A stretch of 40,784 nucleotides of DNA, from assembly GCF_013817205.1 (NCBI RefSeq), contig NZ_JACDDD010000028.1:1-40784 (forward strand). The letters run 5' to 3'. Position numbers and translations under genes: made by a program. Below the pieces are notes generated by a model that worked only from the letters and a program-made list of their open reading frames with translations, had not been told where the DNA came from and searched no databases. The stretch is from Polaromonas sp. Its GTDB lineage: Bacteria; Pseudomonadota; Gammaproteobacteria; Burkholderiales; Burkholderiaceae_C. This document shows, in pieces, positions 8,019-16,266 of this stretch (position 1 is the first letter of the stretch; each line of letters begins with the position of its first letter).

Positions 8019-8501
8019 ATGAGCAAAGCACCCCCTAAGATGAATGACGCCGTCGATCTGCTCGATGCCGACCACATCGCCGTCAAGAAGCTGTTCACCC
8101 AGTTCAAGAAACTTAGCGAGGCTGGAGCACCGGCCGATGAGCGCAGGGCGCTTGCCGACAAGATATGCAAGGAGCTGACCGTGCATGCGGAGATTGAGGA
8201 GCAGATCTTCTACCCCGCCGCCCGTGAAGCCATCGATGACGACGCCTTGCTCAATGAGGCCGAAGTCGAGCATGCCAGCGCCAAGGACCTGATTGCGCAG
8301 ATCTCCGGCACCGACGCCGGGGAAGAGCTGTTTGACGCCAAGGTCATCGTGCTGGGCGAGTACATCGACCACCACGTGGAAGAAGAGCGCGAGGAAATGT
8401 TCCCCAAGGCCCGCAAAAGTCAGATGGACCTCAAAGGCATGGTCGCCGACCTGAAGGCGCTCAAGGAAGAACTGCTGGCCGGCTACGAAATCCCGGCTTG
8501 A
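8019..8501 (+). CDS. Hemerythrin HHE-domain protein
   Basis: A 160-residue four-helix-bundle protein expected to hold a non-haem di-iron centre that binds oxygen or handles oxidative or nitrosative stress. The start is ATG 8019 with AAGGA at 8007-8011. Metal ligands appear in order: DADH near the start, VHAEIEEQIFYP (His and Glu), EVEH, and YIDHHVEEEREEMFP. This matches the HHE pattern. It has no signal peptide. It stands alone, divergent from the exported methyltransferase; the 270-base gap between them shows no clear promoter element. Confidence 0.9.
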   Translation: MSKAPPKMNDAVDLLDADHIAVKKLFTQFKKLSEAGAPADERRALADKICKELTVHAEIEEQIFYPAAREAIDDDALLNEAEVEHASAKDLIAQISGTDAGEELFDAKVIVLGEYIDHHVEEEREEMFPKARKSQMDLKGMVADLKALKEELLAGYEIPA

Positions 8502-8510
8502 GGCAGCTTA

Positions 8511-8544
8511 CCGGAGCCCTGGCGCATGCCCGCTTGGGTTCCGG
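8511..8544. terminator. Hairpin between convergent hemerythrin and egtD genes
   Basis: CCGGAGCCC (8511-8519) pairs with GGGTTCCGG (8536-8544): nine pairs including one G-U, around a 16-base loop. It lies in the short gap between two convergent stop codons, so it could stop transcription from both sides. There is no T-run. Confidence 0.4.
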
Positions 8545-8589
8545 GGTTGGCATGCCGCGCCTGACAAACGACTGCGAGTAGAAAGGGGA

Positions 8590-9609
8590 TTAAACCGCAG
8601 CCCAGAACACAGCAAACCACCCCTTGGGGTCGGTCCAGTAATTGATCTGGGTGAATCCCGCCTGCCGCAGCAGTGCCGACATCGAGGCCAGCGTGTATTT
8701 GTAGGAGCTTTCGGTATGGATGCGTTCGCCGCCCCGGAAGCTGCGTTCGCCGCCTGGCCAGCGCACCGTCAGGTTCTTCTGGGCCTGCAGGTGCATCTCG
8801 ATCCGGGATTCGGCCTCGTTAAAGAGTGCCAGATGCTGCCAATGGCGCGCGTCAAAGTCCGAGCCCAGCAGTCGGTTGACATGGCGCAGCAGGTTTTTAT
8901 TGAAGGCTGCGGTCACGCCCAATGTGTCGTCGTAAGCCGCCTCCAGTGTGGCTTTGTCCTTGACGAGGTCGATACCCAGCAGCAGGCCGCGCGCCCCACC
9001 TTGTGCGGGGTCTGAGATGCGCCGCAAAAACGCCAGCGCCTCCTCGGACGAAAAGTTGCCGAGGCTGGAGCCGGGGTAGAAAAACACCCGGTCGCTGGTC
9101 TGGACTTCAGGGGGCAGCACCAGGCCCGCAGAAAAATCCATGCCGACTGCAACAACGTCTAGCGCCGGAAACATGCCTTGCACCTGTTCGGCAGCGTCAC
9201 GCAGGAACTCGACAGAAATATCCACCGGCACGTATTGCTGCGGCTGAAGATGCGGAATCAGGCTGGCGGCCTTGGCGCAGTTTCCGGCACCGAGGTCGAT
9301 CAGGCAGGGCCTGCGTACGCCCGCTGCGCCCAGGGCGCTGGCCATCTGCGCATGCTCGGTCCTGAAAATGCAGGCTTCCGTGCGTGTGGGGTAGTACTCA
9401 TCCAGCTGCGTGATGGCTTCAAACAATTTGGAGCCCAGCGCGTCATAAAAATACTTGGGCGACACGCTGGCGGCCACCTCGTTCAGGCCGTCGGCGAGGT
9501 CCTGCAGGGCGCTGCGAGGCTGCCCGTCCAGGGTGTCGCTGTATCGGTTGATGAAGCGGGGTGCGGCGGGCGCCAGCGCCAGACCGGGGGGCTTGAGGGG
9601 TAAATTCAA
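8590..9609 (-). CDS. egtD: L-histidine N-alpha-methyltransferase (ergothioneine synthesis)
   Basis: EgtD trimethylates the alpha-amino group of histidine with S-adenosylmethionine to give hercynine, the first step of ergothioneine synthesis in the cytosol. The length of 339 residues is normal. Family motifs: SPKYFYDALGSKLFEAIT near residue 50, the SAM motif LIDLGAGNCAKAASLI, YVPVDIS, FFYPGSSLGNF, and C-terminal FRGGERIHTESSYKYT. The start is TTG at 9609; no in-frame ATG or GTG precedes it before a stop at 9640, and the family N-terminus fits. This TTG overlaps the stop of a short upstream open frame. The partner egtB lies at 17.2-18.5 kb on the same strand rather than next door. Confidence 0.93.
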   Translation of the reverse strand: MNLPLKPPGLALAPAAPRFINRYSDTLDGQPRSALQDLADGLNEVAASVSPKYFYDALGSKLFEAITQLDEYYPTRTEACIFRTEHAQMASALGAAGVRRPCLIDLGAGNCAKAASLIPHLQPQQYVPVDISVEFLRDAAEQVQGMFPALDVVAVGMDFSAGLVLPPEVQTSDRVFFYPGSSLGNFSSEEALAFLRRISDPAQGGARGLLLGIDLVKDKATLEAAYDDTLGVTAAFNKNLLRHVNRLLGSDFDARHWQHLALFNEAESRIEMHLQAQKNLTVRWPGGERSFRGGERIHTESSYKYTLASMSALLRQAGFTQINYWTDPKGWFAVFWAAV

Positions 9610-9897
9610 AATGAATGCTTCAAAGGGAATGGGTGGACTTTATAAGAAACCGGCTTTCTGCGTGTGCAGAATAGTAGGTATTCAGTGGCTCGGTAGCACG
9701 AGACGGCATACAAGGCGCCGGAGACCTCGGGCTGTGTGGCCTTGGCCAGCGCCGCAGTCAATGAGACGCCGGGCAGGGTGACGCATCCGCAATCTTGCAC
9801 GATATTGCGGCGGATGTGTAAGGCCGACATCAGCTCGTTCAGGTTGGGAAACGCCAATGCCACTGCCACTGGCGCCAGCAGCGGTGCCAAGCCTCGT
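9610..9897 (-). other. Intergenic region between rluA-type gene and egtD; one doubtful short frame
   Basis: No recognised gene. A minus-strand open frame could start at an internal ATG near 9832 and ends in TGA at 9608-9606. That TGA overlaps the TTG start of egtD, the arrangement seen in translationally coupled genes. Its roughly 75-residue product (ending PFPLKHSF) resembles nothing recognised. Too weak to call a gene. Confidence 0.25.
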
Positions 9898-10803
9898 TCA
9901 GGGCCAGTCGAGCCGCCGCTGGCTGCTGAACTGCCGGCGCTGACCCGTGAAGGGGTCGTCGAAGCTGATGGCCTGGGCCAGCAGTTGCAGCGGGAAGCGG
10001 TAGTCGTCATCGGGCGTTGGGTCCAGCGGCGGGTACACGCGGTCGTTGACGATGGGCAGGCCCAGCGCATACATGTGCACGCGCAACTGGTGTTTTTTGC
10101 CGGTGACCGGGCTCAGGGCGTAACGTGCCAGCGCTCCGCGCGTCTCCAGCAGTTTGATCAGGGTCTCGCTATTGGGCGGCCCGTCCACCTCGGCCTGGCG
10201 GAAGAAGGGCTGGCCCTCGACAATGCGGCTGCGGCTGACATGCGGGAAAGTAATATCTGCGCGCCAGGGCGCAATCGCTTCGTAGCGCTTGTCCACCGTG
10301 CGCTGGCGGAACAGATCCTGGTAGGCGGGGCGCTCCTGCGGCTGCACTGAAAACAGCACGATGCCTGCGGTCTCGCGGTCGATGCGGTGAATCGGGCTCA
10401 GGCCGTCCAGGCCCAGACGGTTTTTCAAGCGCACCAGCAAGGTCTCCTGCAGGTAGTGGCCTGAAGGCGTGACCGGCAAGAAGTGCGGCTTGTCCACGAC
10501 GACCAGGTGCTCGTCTTGAAACAGCAGTTCTTCGTCGAAGGGAATGCGGGTTTCGGGCGGCAAGGTGCGGTAGTAATACAGCCGCATGTGGCCTCGGTAA
10601 GCACGCTGCTGCGTGACGGCCTCGCCGAACTCGTCGAAAACTTCACCGGCTGCCATGCGCTGCAGCCAGACATCGCGCGAAATATCAGGGAAGCGCTGGA
10701 CCAGGAAATCGATGAAAGTCGGCCAGTCGCCGCCGGGCAGGCTCACACAGCTGGGGCTCACGCCGTCCCGGACGGGCAAACCGCCGAATTTCTTAGCCCC
10801 CAC
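9898..10803 (-). CDS. RluA-family pseudouridine synthase
   Basis: It isomerises specific uridines in rRNA or tRNA. The core shows VVDKPHFLPVTPSG, the catalytic motif HRIDRETAGIVLFS (Asp), ALSPVTGKKHQLRVHM and LPIVNDRVYPPL, and ends QRRLDWP. The family core begins about PVRDGVSPSC. The frame stays open upstream to a TTG at 11004 through a family-2 repeat, which would add a Pro/Arg/Gly-rich extension (SSPAGAADLALPVRRR). GTG 10803 is chosen because it gives a normal 301-residue protein. GTG 10911 or 10950 are alternatives that would translate the repeat. It follows trmB on the same strand and is probably co-transcribed. Whether the substrate is that of RluA, RluC or TruC cannot be told. Confidence 0.85.
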   Translation of the reverse strand: MGAKKFGGLPVRDGVSPSCVSLPGGDWPTFIDFLVQRFPDISRDVWLQRMAAGEVFDEFGEAVTQQRAYRGHMRLYYYRTLPPETRIPFDEELLFQDEHLVVVDKPHFLPVTPSGHYLQETLLVRLKNRLGLDGLSPIHRIDRETAGIVLFSVQPQERPAYQDLFRQRTVDKRYEAIAPWRADITFPHVSRSRIVEGQPFFRQAEVDGPPNSETLIKLLETRGALARYALSPVTGKKHQLRVHMYALGLPIVNDRVYPPLDPTPDDDYRFPLQLLAQAISFDDPFTGQRRQFSSQRRLDWP

Positions 10804-10900
10804 GCTTGTCGCTTCGCGTACTGCGCTGCCCCCCGAGGGGGCGCTGCGCCTGCGGACTGGCAAAGCCAGATCCGCGGCCCCGGCTGGTGAAGAGAGAGTC
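10795..10900 (-). repeat. Dispersed repeat family 2, copy 1
   Basis: About 100 GC-rich bases, roughly 85% identical by eye to copy 2 at 12619-12719. They share CTGCCCCCCGAGGGGGCG (10827-10843, a short palindrome), a CTGGCAAAGCCAG hairpin and CCGCGGCCCCGGCTGGTGAAG. Read on the minus strand it ends in GTGGGGGC, directly before the pseudouridine synthase core. It is translatable without stop codons in the downstream gene's frame. Confidence 0.85.
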
Positions 10901-10933
10901 CCTGTGACCACACGGGACGGGACTTCTGCAGTT

Positions 10934-11671
10934 TTAGGGGGCTTGGACACGCGTGAACACCAAATCCCAGACGCCATGCCCGAGCTTGATGCCGCGGTTT
11001 TCAAACTTGGTGAGCGGGCGGTAATGCGGCTTGGGCGCGTAACCGCCGTCCGTGCTGCCGGCGGTGTTTTTCAGCAGCGGCTCAGCTGCCAGCACCTCGA
11101 GAATCTGTTCGGCATAAGGCTGCCAGTCGGTGGCGCAGTGCAGGTAGGCGCCGGCTTTGAGCCGGGTCATCAATTGCGCGATCAGCGGCGGCTGGATCAG
11201 CCGGCGTTTGTTGTGTTTTTTCTTGTGCCAGGGATCGGGAAAAAAGATGTGTACGCCGTCGAGGCTCCTCGGCGCCAGCATGTGCTGCAACACTTCCACC
11301 GCGTCGTGCTGGACGATGCGGATGTTGGTGAGGCCGCGCTCGCTGATGCGTTTGAGCAATGCACCCACTCCGGGGGTGTGAACCTCGCAGCAGAGAAAGT
11401 TCTTTTCCGGCATCAGCGCAGCGATGTGGGCCGTGGCTTCACCCATGCCGAAGCCGATTTCAAGAATCGTGGGCGCCTGGCGTCCAAATACTGCCGCAAG
11501 GTCCACGGCGGTGGCCGCGTAGGGCTGCAGGTAGGCCGGGCCGACGTCCTCGAAGGCCTTGGCCTGACCGACCGTGGTGCGGCCGGTGCGGCGCACAAAG
11601 CTGCGGATGCTGCGGTGGTGGGCGACATCGGTCGCAGGCGGGAGTTCGCCGGGGGGAGTTGTTTCAGTCAC
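10934..11671 (-). CDS. trmB: tRNA (guanine-N7-)-methyltransferase
   Basis: TrmB methylates N7 of G46 in the variable loop of tRNAs with S-adenosylmethionine. The length of 245 residues is typical. Motifs: [18 protein letters not shown] (SAM-binding), [13 protein letters not shown], and the family signature [16 protein letters not shown], then TDWQPYAEQ and the C-terminal TKFENRG. The start is GTG 11671 in the 8-base overlap GTGACTGA with the end of gluQ, so translation is coupled. Ends in TAA at 10936-10934, just before the family-2 repeat and the pseudouridine synthase. Confidence 0.95.
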   Translation of the reverse strand: MTETTPPGELPPATDVAHHRSIRSFVRRTGRTTVGQAKAFEDVGPAYLQPYAATAVDLAAVFGRQAPTILEIGFGMGEATAHIAALMPEKNFLCCEVHTPGVGALLKRISERGLTNIRIVQHDAVEVLQHMLAPRSLDGVHIFFPDPWHKKKHNKRRLIQPPLIAQLMTRLKAGAYLHCATDWQPYAEQILEVLAAEPLLKNTAGSTDGGYAPKPHYRPLTKFENRGIKLGHGVWDLVFTRVQAP

Positions 11672-12626
11672 GGACTGATTTTACGGGCGCATACAGGCTC
11701 GCCCATTGTTGCACCGCCTGTCCCAGCCAGTCGGCGACGCCGTCAGCAGCGGCCGGCTGCAGGCCCAGCACCGTTGCGGCGGCATTCAGGCTGAGCAGCG
11801 GCACCCCGGTGTCCAGCGCTTGCGCGCCATTTTGCTTGGAGAGCTTTTCGCCGTCGGCGCCCAGCACCAGCGGCACATGCAGATGGCGTGGTGTGGGCAG
11901 CCTCAGCACGCGTTGCAGCAGGATTTGCCGCGCGGTGTTGTCGGCCAGGTCTTCACCGCGCACGATGTCAGTGATGCCCTGAGCGCCATCGTCCACCACC
12001 ACGGCGAGCTGGTAGGCCCAGAGGCCGTCGGCGCGTCGCAGCACAAAGTCACCTACCGCCTGCTCGACGTCTTGTTGTTGCAAGCCCAGCCGTCGGTCAG
12101 ACCAGTTCAGGTTTTTGTTTGCTATCAAATGTGTAGCGGCTCGCGCTTGCTGGACGGGGGCTGAAGGCCGATTTCGTTCACTTTTTTCAGTCAGGAGGCG
12201 CCAGGCGCGTGCAGGCTGACCTTGCAGCCCGCGGCGGCAGGTGCCGGGATAGACCAGCTCCCCATGGCGAGGCTTGGGTTGGCCGGCTGCAGCCAGCGCC
12301 TGCGCGATGTCTTGCCGCGTGCAGCCGCAGGGATAGGCGAGCTGCCTGCCGACCAGCGTATCCAATGCAGCCTGATACGCCGCGCCACGCTGCGACTGGT
12401 ACAGCGGCGGCGCATCGGGAATCAGCCCGCAGGCTGCCAGCTGTTGCAGGATCAGCGCGTCGGCGCCCGGCACGCAGCGCGGCGTGTCGGTGTCCTCGAT
12501 GCGCACCAGCCACTGGCCGCCATGGGCTCGCGCATCCAGCCAGCTGGCCAGTGCGGCGACCAGGGAGCCGGCGTGTAACGGCCCAGTAGGCGAGGGCGCA
12601 AAGCGGCCGGTATAGGTGGCCCCCAC
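11664..12626 (-). CDS. gluQ: Glutamyl-queuosine tRNA(Asp) synthetase with an in-frame repeat insertion
   Basis: GluQ activates glutamate and attaches it to queuosine in the tRNA(Asp) anticodon; it is a paralogue of the GluRS catalytic domain. Seen: [16 protein letters not shown] (HIGH-type motif), RIEDTDTPR, zinc ligands in YPCGCTR and [24 protein letters not shown], and EKLSKQNGA (KMSKS-type). About 26 residues between AWRLL and LNWSDRRLG are foreign to the family and match a family-1 repeat (12119-12182). The frame stays open and downstream motifs are intact, so the enzyme may work. GTG 12626 is chosen as start since the core begins two residues later (TYTGRF). A GTG at 12746 would instead translate the family-2 repeat as an extra 40 residues. 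Overlaps trmB by 8 bases. Confidence 0.9.
   Translation of the reverse strand: MGATYTGRFAPSPTGPLHAGSLVAALASWLDARAHGGQWLVRIEDTDTPRCVPGADALILQQLAACGLIPDAPPLYQSQRGAAYQAALDTLVGRQLAYPCGCTRQDIAQALAAAGQPKPRHGELVYPGTCRRGLQGQPARAWRLLTEKSERNRPSAPVQQARAATHLIANKNLNWSDRRLGLQQQDVEQAVGDFVLRRADGLWAYQLAVVVDDGAQGITDIVRGEDLADNTARQILLQRVLRLPTPRHLHVPLVLGADGEKLSKQNGAQALDTGVPLLSLNAAATVLGLQPAAADGVADWLGQAVQQWASLYAPVKSVRD
12119..12182 (+). repeat. Dispersed repeat family 1, copy C, inside gluQ
   Basis: The sequence runs TTGCTATC..., TAGC, GCGCTTGCTGGACGGGGG, CTGAAGGCCGATTTCG, matching copies B and D closely. It lies inside the gluQ reading frame without a stop and encodes roughly residues [20 protein letters not shown] of that protein. 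Read along gluQ mRNA it has the same orientation as copy D after dnaE. Confidence 0.85.
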
Positions 12627-12719
12627 GCTCCCCACTTCGTGTGGTTCGCTGCCCCCCGAGGGGGCGCCGCGCCTGCGGTCCGGCAAAGCCGGTTCCGCGG
12701 CCCCGGCTGGTGAAGAAGG
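12619..12719 (-). repeat. Dispersed repeat family 2, copy 2
   Basis: The counterpart of copy 1, with the same GCCCCCCGAGGGGGCG palindrome, a CCGGCAAAGCCGG hairpin (in copy 1 the arms read CTGGC/GCCAG, so both sides change together) and the CCGCGGCCCCGGCTGGTGAAG end. On the minus strand it ends in GTGGGGGCC, immediately upstream of the gluQ core. It is open in the gluQ frame. Confidence 0.85.
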
Positions 12720-12755
12720 AGCCCCGCTCCCCGTCACATCCTTCACGTCACTCGG

Positions 12756-13850
12756 CTAGCAAATGTTCAGCGCAATTTCCAGTCCGGACAGAAAACCATC
12801 TTCGACCCGGTGGCCGGTGCACCAGTCGCCGCAGGCGCCGATGCGGGATTTGGCGTCCCACAAAAACGGTTTCCCGAGCACCTCGCTGGTCTGGGCGTAG
12901 CGCCAGCGGTGCACTGCAGCATGGGGCGGCGCTGCGCGTATGCCGGTCACTTCAGTAAACGCCTTGAGCAGCTTGGCCTTGACGCGTTCGTCGTCGTCTT
13001 CCAGGTGGCGCTCCGACCATTCGGGGCTGGCCTGAATGGTCCAGCGCTCAATCGCGCTGCGGCCCGGCTTGGACGACTCGCGCGCCAGCCAGGCAATGCG
13101 GTGGTGGGTGCTGCGCGCGGCGTTCCATTGCGGGCCCAGGTGGGGCAAGGTCGGCTGCAGCGCCTGGGGGAAGGCCAGCATCAACGTCCAGCAGGGGGCG
13201 ATGCTGACGTCCGCCAGCGCCGGCATCAAGGCCTTGCCCTGTTGTGAGCTCAGCAGCAACGCATGCGCCTGCGGCGCAGGCAGGGCGAGGATCACGGCAT
13301 CAAAGCCCGAATACACCAGGCTGCGCGCGCCCGGACCTTCGGTCTGCAACTGCCAGCGCTGGGGGTGCAGCTTGTCCGCTTCCATGCGGATCACTTGGGT
13401 TTCCAGCACCAGTGCATCGGCGGCCGCCAGAGGCTGGGCCCATTGTTTGACGAGGGCGTTCATGCCCGGGGCCGCTACCCAATGCGCCTCTTTGGGGGGC
13501 AGGGAGGAAGCCACGACGCGGCCTGCTTCATCGAGAATGCGCACGGTGTTGGCGCTCCAGGGGCGCACCAGGCTGGCGCTGGTGGCCAGGGCTTTTTCGA
13601 AACGTGCATCGCGCACCGTGAAGTACTGGGTGCCATGGTCGAAGTCGCCGAACTCGGTATGACGTGTTGCCATGCGGCCGCCGGGGCTGCGGCTTTTTTC
13701 AAACACCGTAACGCGGTGGCCCGCCTGCATCAGGGTGCGTGCACAACTGATGCCGGCAATGCCGGCGCCCACCACGGCGTAGTGCCGGGGGGCGGACGGG
13801 GCCGCGGGAGGTTTGGAGGGTTTTTTGCCGGGTTTTGTTTTTGCTGTCAT
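12756..13850 (-). CDS. FAD-dependent amine oxidase-like oxidoreductase
   Basis: A 364-residue flavoprotein of the COG3380-like group (predicted NAD/FAD-dependent oxidoreductase, substrate unknown). After a basic N-terminal linker rich in Lys and Pro, YAVVGAGIAGISCARTLMQ is the dinucleotide-binding fold. VFEKSRSPGGRMATRH binds the FAD ribose, and FDHGTQYFTVRD follows, typical of this group. The C-terminal FAD motif is IGACGDWCTGHRVEDGFLSG. Cytosolic, with no signal peptide. It sits between the LysR gene (9 bases upstream) and gluQ on the same strand. Confidence 0.88.
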   Translation of the reverse strand: MTAKTKPGKKPSKPPAAPSAPRHYAVVGAGIAGISCARTLMQAGHRVTVFEKSRSPGGRMATRHTEFGDFDHGTQYFTVRDARFEKALATSASLVRPWSANTVRILDEAGRVVASSLPPKEAHWVAAPGMNALVKQWAQPLAAADALVLETQVIRMEADKLHPQRWQLQTEGPGARSLVYSGFDAVILALPAPQAHALLLSSQQGKALMPALADVSIAPCWTLMLAFPQALQPTLPHLGPQWNAARSTHHRIAWLARESSKPGRSAIERWTIQASPEWSERHLEDDDERVKAKLLKAFTEVTGIRAAPPHAAVHRWRYAQTSEVLGKPFLWDAKSRIGACGDWCTGHRVEDGFLSGLEIALNIC

Positions 13851-13859
13851 GGCTGCACT

Positions 13860-14849
13860 CTACACGCTGTGGTGACGCGTCAGCAATGCCAGTTGCGTCA
13901 GCGGGCTGGCCAGTTGCTCCAGCCACCAGCTCAGGCCGCGGCCCGGTGCACCCGATGCGGACGGAGCAAGCGCTGGCCTGCCACCTTTTTTGACGGTAGC
14001 GGTCGTGCCGCCGCGCCAGGCGTAACTCATGGGCATCGGGCTGCGCCGCCGGTCCACGGTCTTCACTACCAGCCGCCCCGCCGCGATGTAGGGGCGGGCC
14101 AGGCACTCTGGCAAAAAGCCGCAACCCATGCCGCGCAACTGTGCCTCGAGCTTGTGCTGCATGGTCGGCACGGTCAACACGTCCTGGCCGCCCAACAGTC
14201 CGACGCTCAGGCCGCTACCGCGCAGGGTGGTGTCGGCCACAGCGACGGCGCGGTGCCGCTGCAGCAGTTCATCGCTGATGCTGCCCGTGACTCCGGCCAG
14301 CGGGTGGTGGGGTGCCACCGCATACACAAAAGCCAGCTGGCCCATGGGCCGGCTCAGGATGCCGCGCGACTGCGAAACTTCCACCACGCAGCCAATCGCC
14401 AGGTCGGCTTGGCCAGAAACCAGCGTTTCCCACGTGCCGGAAAGCGTCTCGGAGCGGATGCGCAGCCGCGTCGGCGGGTTCAGCGCGTAAAACGCCTCAC
14501 AAAGTTCAAACAGCGTGGTGCTGGACACGACGCCATCTGCGGTGATGGTGAGCTGCGGCTCCCAGCCAGTAGCGACGCGCCGCACGCGGTGAGCCACGGC
14601 GTCGAGCTCGATCAGCAAACGGTTACCCTCGCGCAGCAGTTCGTGACCGGCGTCGGTCAGCCGGGCCTGGCGCGAGGAGCGGTCAAACAGCAACACGTCC
14701 AGCGCGTCCTCCATCTGCCGCACCCGGTAGGTGAGTGCGCTGGGCACCACGCCGAGTTCGCGCGCCGCAGCGGCCAGGCTGCCTGTGCGGTGCACGGCTT
14801 CCATCAGTCCCAGCGCTTCGGGGGTCAGGACGTCGCGAACACTATGCAT
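13860..14849 (-). CDS. LysR-family regulator, YhaJ-like
   Basis: A transcription factor of 329 residues from ATG 14849; an upstream TTG at 14873 is less likely. The N-terminal winged helix is LTPEALGLMEAVHRTGSLAA, then ARELGVVPSALTYRVRQMED. The effector-binding domain follows from about residue 90, with VSGQADLAIGC. The wording LFDRSSRQARLT and RHRAVAVADT resembles E. coli YhaJ. The C-terminus is longer by a Gly/Ser/Pro-rich stretch. It is divergent from the pirin-doxX-flavodoxin operon, and a perfect palindrome with the LysR T-N11-A pattern lies just upstream of its start, so it most likely controls that operon and itself. Confidence 0.92.
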   Translation of the reverse strand: MHSVRDVLTPEALGLMEAVHRTGSLAAAARELGVVPSALTYRVRQMEDALDVLLFDRSSRQARLTDAGHELLREGNRLLIELDAVAHRVRRVATGWEPQLTITADGVVSSTTLFELCEAFYALNPPTRLRIRSETLSGTWETLVSGQADLAIGCVVEVSQSRGILSRPMGQLAFVYAVAPHHPLAGVTGSISDELLQRHRAVAVADTTLRGSGLSVGLLGGQDVLTVPTMQHKLEAQLRGMGCGFLPECLARPYIAAGRLVVKTVDRRRSPMPMSYAWRGGTTATVKKGGRPALAPSASGAPGRGLSWWLEQLASPLTQLALLTRHHSV

Positions 14850-14867
14850 GGGTGAAGTGGGGTAGTA

Positions 14868-14884
14868 ATTCAAATAATTTGAAT
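14868..14884. promoter_or_regulatory. LysR-type operator in the divergent promoter region
   Basis: ATTCAAA (14868-14874) and TTTGAAT (14878-14884) form a perfect 7-bp inverted repeat around TAA. It contains the LysR consensus T-N11-A (14870 to 14882). It lies 19 bases upstream of the LysR start and about 95 bases before the pirin start, as expected for an autoregulated divergent LysR pair. Confidence 0.65.
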
Positions 14885-14978
14885 GATGCCATCAAACCGA
14901 AACAATTATCAAGCACTCAGCCGCACCTACATTGGAGCTACCGGGAACCACCAAACCGCTCCCTGAAAGGAACGCACC

Positions 14979-15680
14979 ATGATCACCCTCAGAAAATCTG
15001 CCGAACGCGGTTATGCCGACCACGGCTGGCTCAAGTCATACCATTCGTTTTCCTTCGCCGGGTATTACGACCCGGCGCACATGGGCTTTGGCAATCTGCG
15101 CGTGATCAATGAAGACCGCATTGCCCCAGGCACCGGCTTCGGCACGCACGGCCACCGCGACATGGAAATCATCAGCTATGTCATGAGCGGCGCCATCGGG
15201 CACAAAGACAGCATGGGCAACGGTGCCTCCATCCCGCCCGGCGACGTGCAGCGCATGAGTGCCGGCCGCGGCATCCAGCACAGCGAGTTCAACCACGCGG
15301 CCGATGCCACCACGCATCTCCTGCAGATATGGATAGCACCGAACGTCACCGGTATCGCGCCGGGCTACGAGCAGAAGACTTTTGCGCCCGCCGATAAACG
15401 CGGCAAGCTGCGGCTTGTGGCGTCGCATGACGGGGCCCAGGGTTCCGTGACCATTCACGCCGATGCGAGCTTGTATGCGGGCTTGTTTGACGGTGATGAG
15501 CGCGCAGAATTGGCGCTTGATCCCGCCCGGAAGTCCTATGTGCAGCTGGTGCGCGGCGAGTTGCAGGTCAACGGCCAGACCCTGGCAGCGGGCGACGCTG
15601 CGAAGCTGGAGAGCGAAGACCGCCTGCAGCTTTCGCACGGCAAGGACGCGGAAGTCCTGGTGTTTGATCTGGCGCCATGA
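14979..15680 (+). CDS. Pirin-family protein (YhaK-like bicupin)
   Basis: A 233-residue bicupin of the pirin/YhaK family. Relatives have been reported as quercetin 2,3-dioxygenases or redox sensors; the true substrate here is unknown. ATG 14979 has GAAAGGA upstream. Visible: SYHSFSFAGYYDPAHMGFG, FGTHGHRDMEIISYVMSG (metal-binding His and Glu), HKDSMGN, and RMSAGRGIQHSEFNH (last His). The C-terminal cupin lacks metal residues, usual for the YhaK type. It is the first gene of an operon with doxX and a flavodoxin-like gene, opposite the LysR regulator. Confidence 0.92.
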   Translation: MITLRKSAERGYADHGWLKSYHSFSFAGYYDPAHMGFGNLRVINEDRIAPGTGFGTHGHRDMEIISYVMSGAIGHKDSMGNGASIPPGDVQRMSAGRGIQHSEFNHAADATTHLLQIWIAPNVTGIAPGYEQKTFAPADKRGKLRLVASHDGAQGSVTIHADASLYAGLFDGDERAELALDPARKSYVQLVRGELQVNGQTLAAGDAAKLESEDRLQLSHGKDAEVLVFDLAP

Positions 15681-15782
15681 TCAGACGGAACTTTCTGCAC
15701 TGTGGTGCACACTGACTTGCGCGCCATGGCGCTTCAGTTCATTATTTTTCTTTCTTCATAACTTTTCAAAAAGGAGCTCACC

Positions 15783-16193
15783 ATGCTTAACTCACTGCAA
15801 AACCCGTTTTCCCTGCTAGGCCGCGCACTCATCGCACTGCTATTCATTCCGGCAGGCTTCAGCAAGATCGCCGGGTTTGCCGGCACGGTTGGTTACATCG
15901 CGTCGAAGGGTGTACCCCTGCCAGAAGTTGCCGCTGCGATTGCGATTGCGGTTGAACTTGGCCTCGGTTTGCTGTTGCTGGTGGGCTTCCAGGCCCGCTG
16001 GGCGGCGCTGGGCATTGCCATCTTCACTGCGGTCATCACCTTCATCTTCCATGCCTATTGGAATGTTCCGGTGGATCAGGTCATGATGCAGAAGCAGGCC
16101 TTCTTCAAGAACATCGCTGTGGTCGGTGGTTTGCTGACCATCGTCGCTTGGGGCCCGGGTGCCTGGAGTGTGGACGCCAAGCTAAAGGGATGA
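15783..16193 (+). CDS. DoxX-family membrane protein
   Basis: 136 residues with four hydrophobic segments: about 12-28, 45-65 (AAAIAIAVELGLGLLLLVGF), 70-90 and 108-124. This is the DoxX/YqjF topology of the inner membrane. The Shine-Dalgarno sequence is AAAAAGGAG just upstream. DoxX members are linked to quinol oxidation or to thiosulfate and detoxification metabolism; which applies is unknown. It lies 102 bases after the pirin gene. E. coli YhaJ controls the DoxX gene yqjF, so the grouping with a YhaJ-like regulator is meaningful. Confidence 0.9.
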   Translation: MLNSLQNPFSLLGRALIALLFIPAGFSKIAGFAGTVGYIASKGVPLPEVAAAIAIAVELGLGLLLLVGFQARWAALGIAIFTAVITFIFHAYWNVPVDQVMMQKQAFFKNIAVVGGLLTIVAWGPGAWSVDAKLKG

Positions 16194-16266
16194 TCCCGTC
16201 CGACTGTTGATTCCGCAGGCCGCGCCGACGTGCTGGCCTGCTTTTTTTTATACCCAGGACAAGACA

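Noticed and set aside
10613-11794. Plus-strand frame of 393 codons across trmB
   Set aside because: A shadow of trmB and the neighbouring genes; no recognisable protein family.
13263-14855. Long plus-strand frame (530 codons) opposite the FAD and LysR genes
   Set aside because: A GC-rich shadow frame with a His/Gly/Ala-rich product, spanning two genes whose families are clear on the minus strand.
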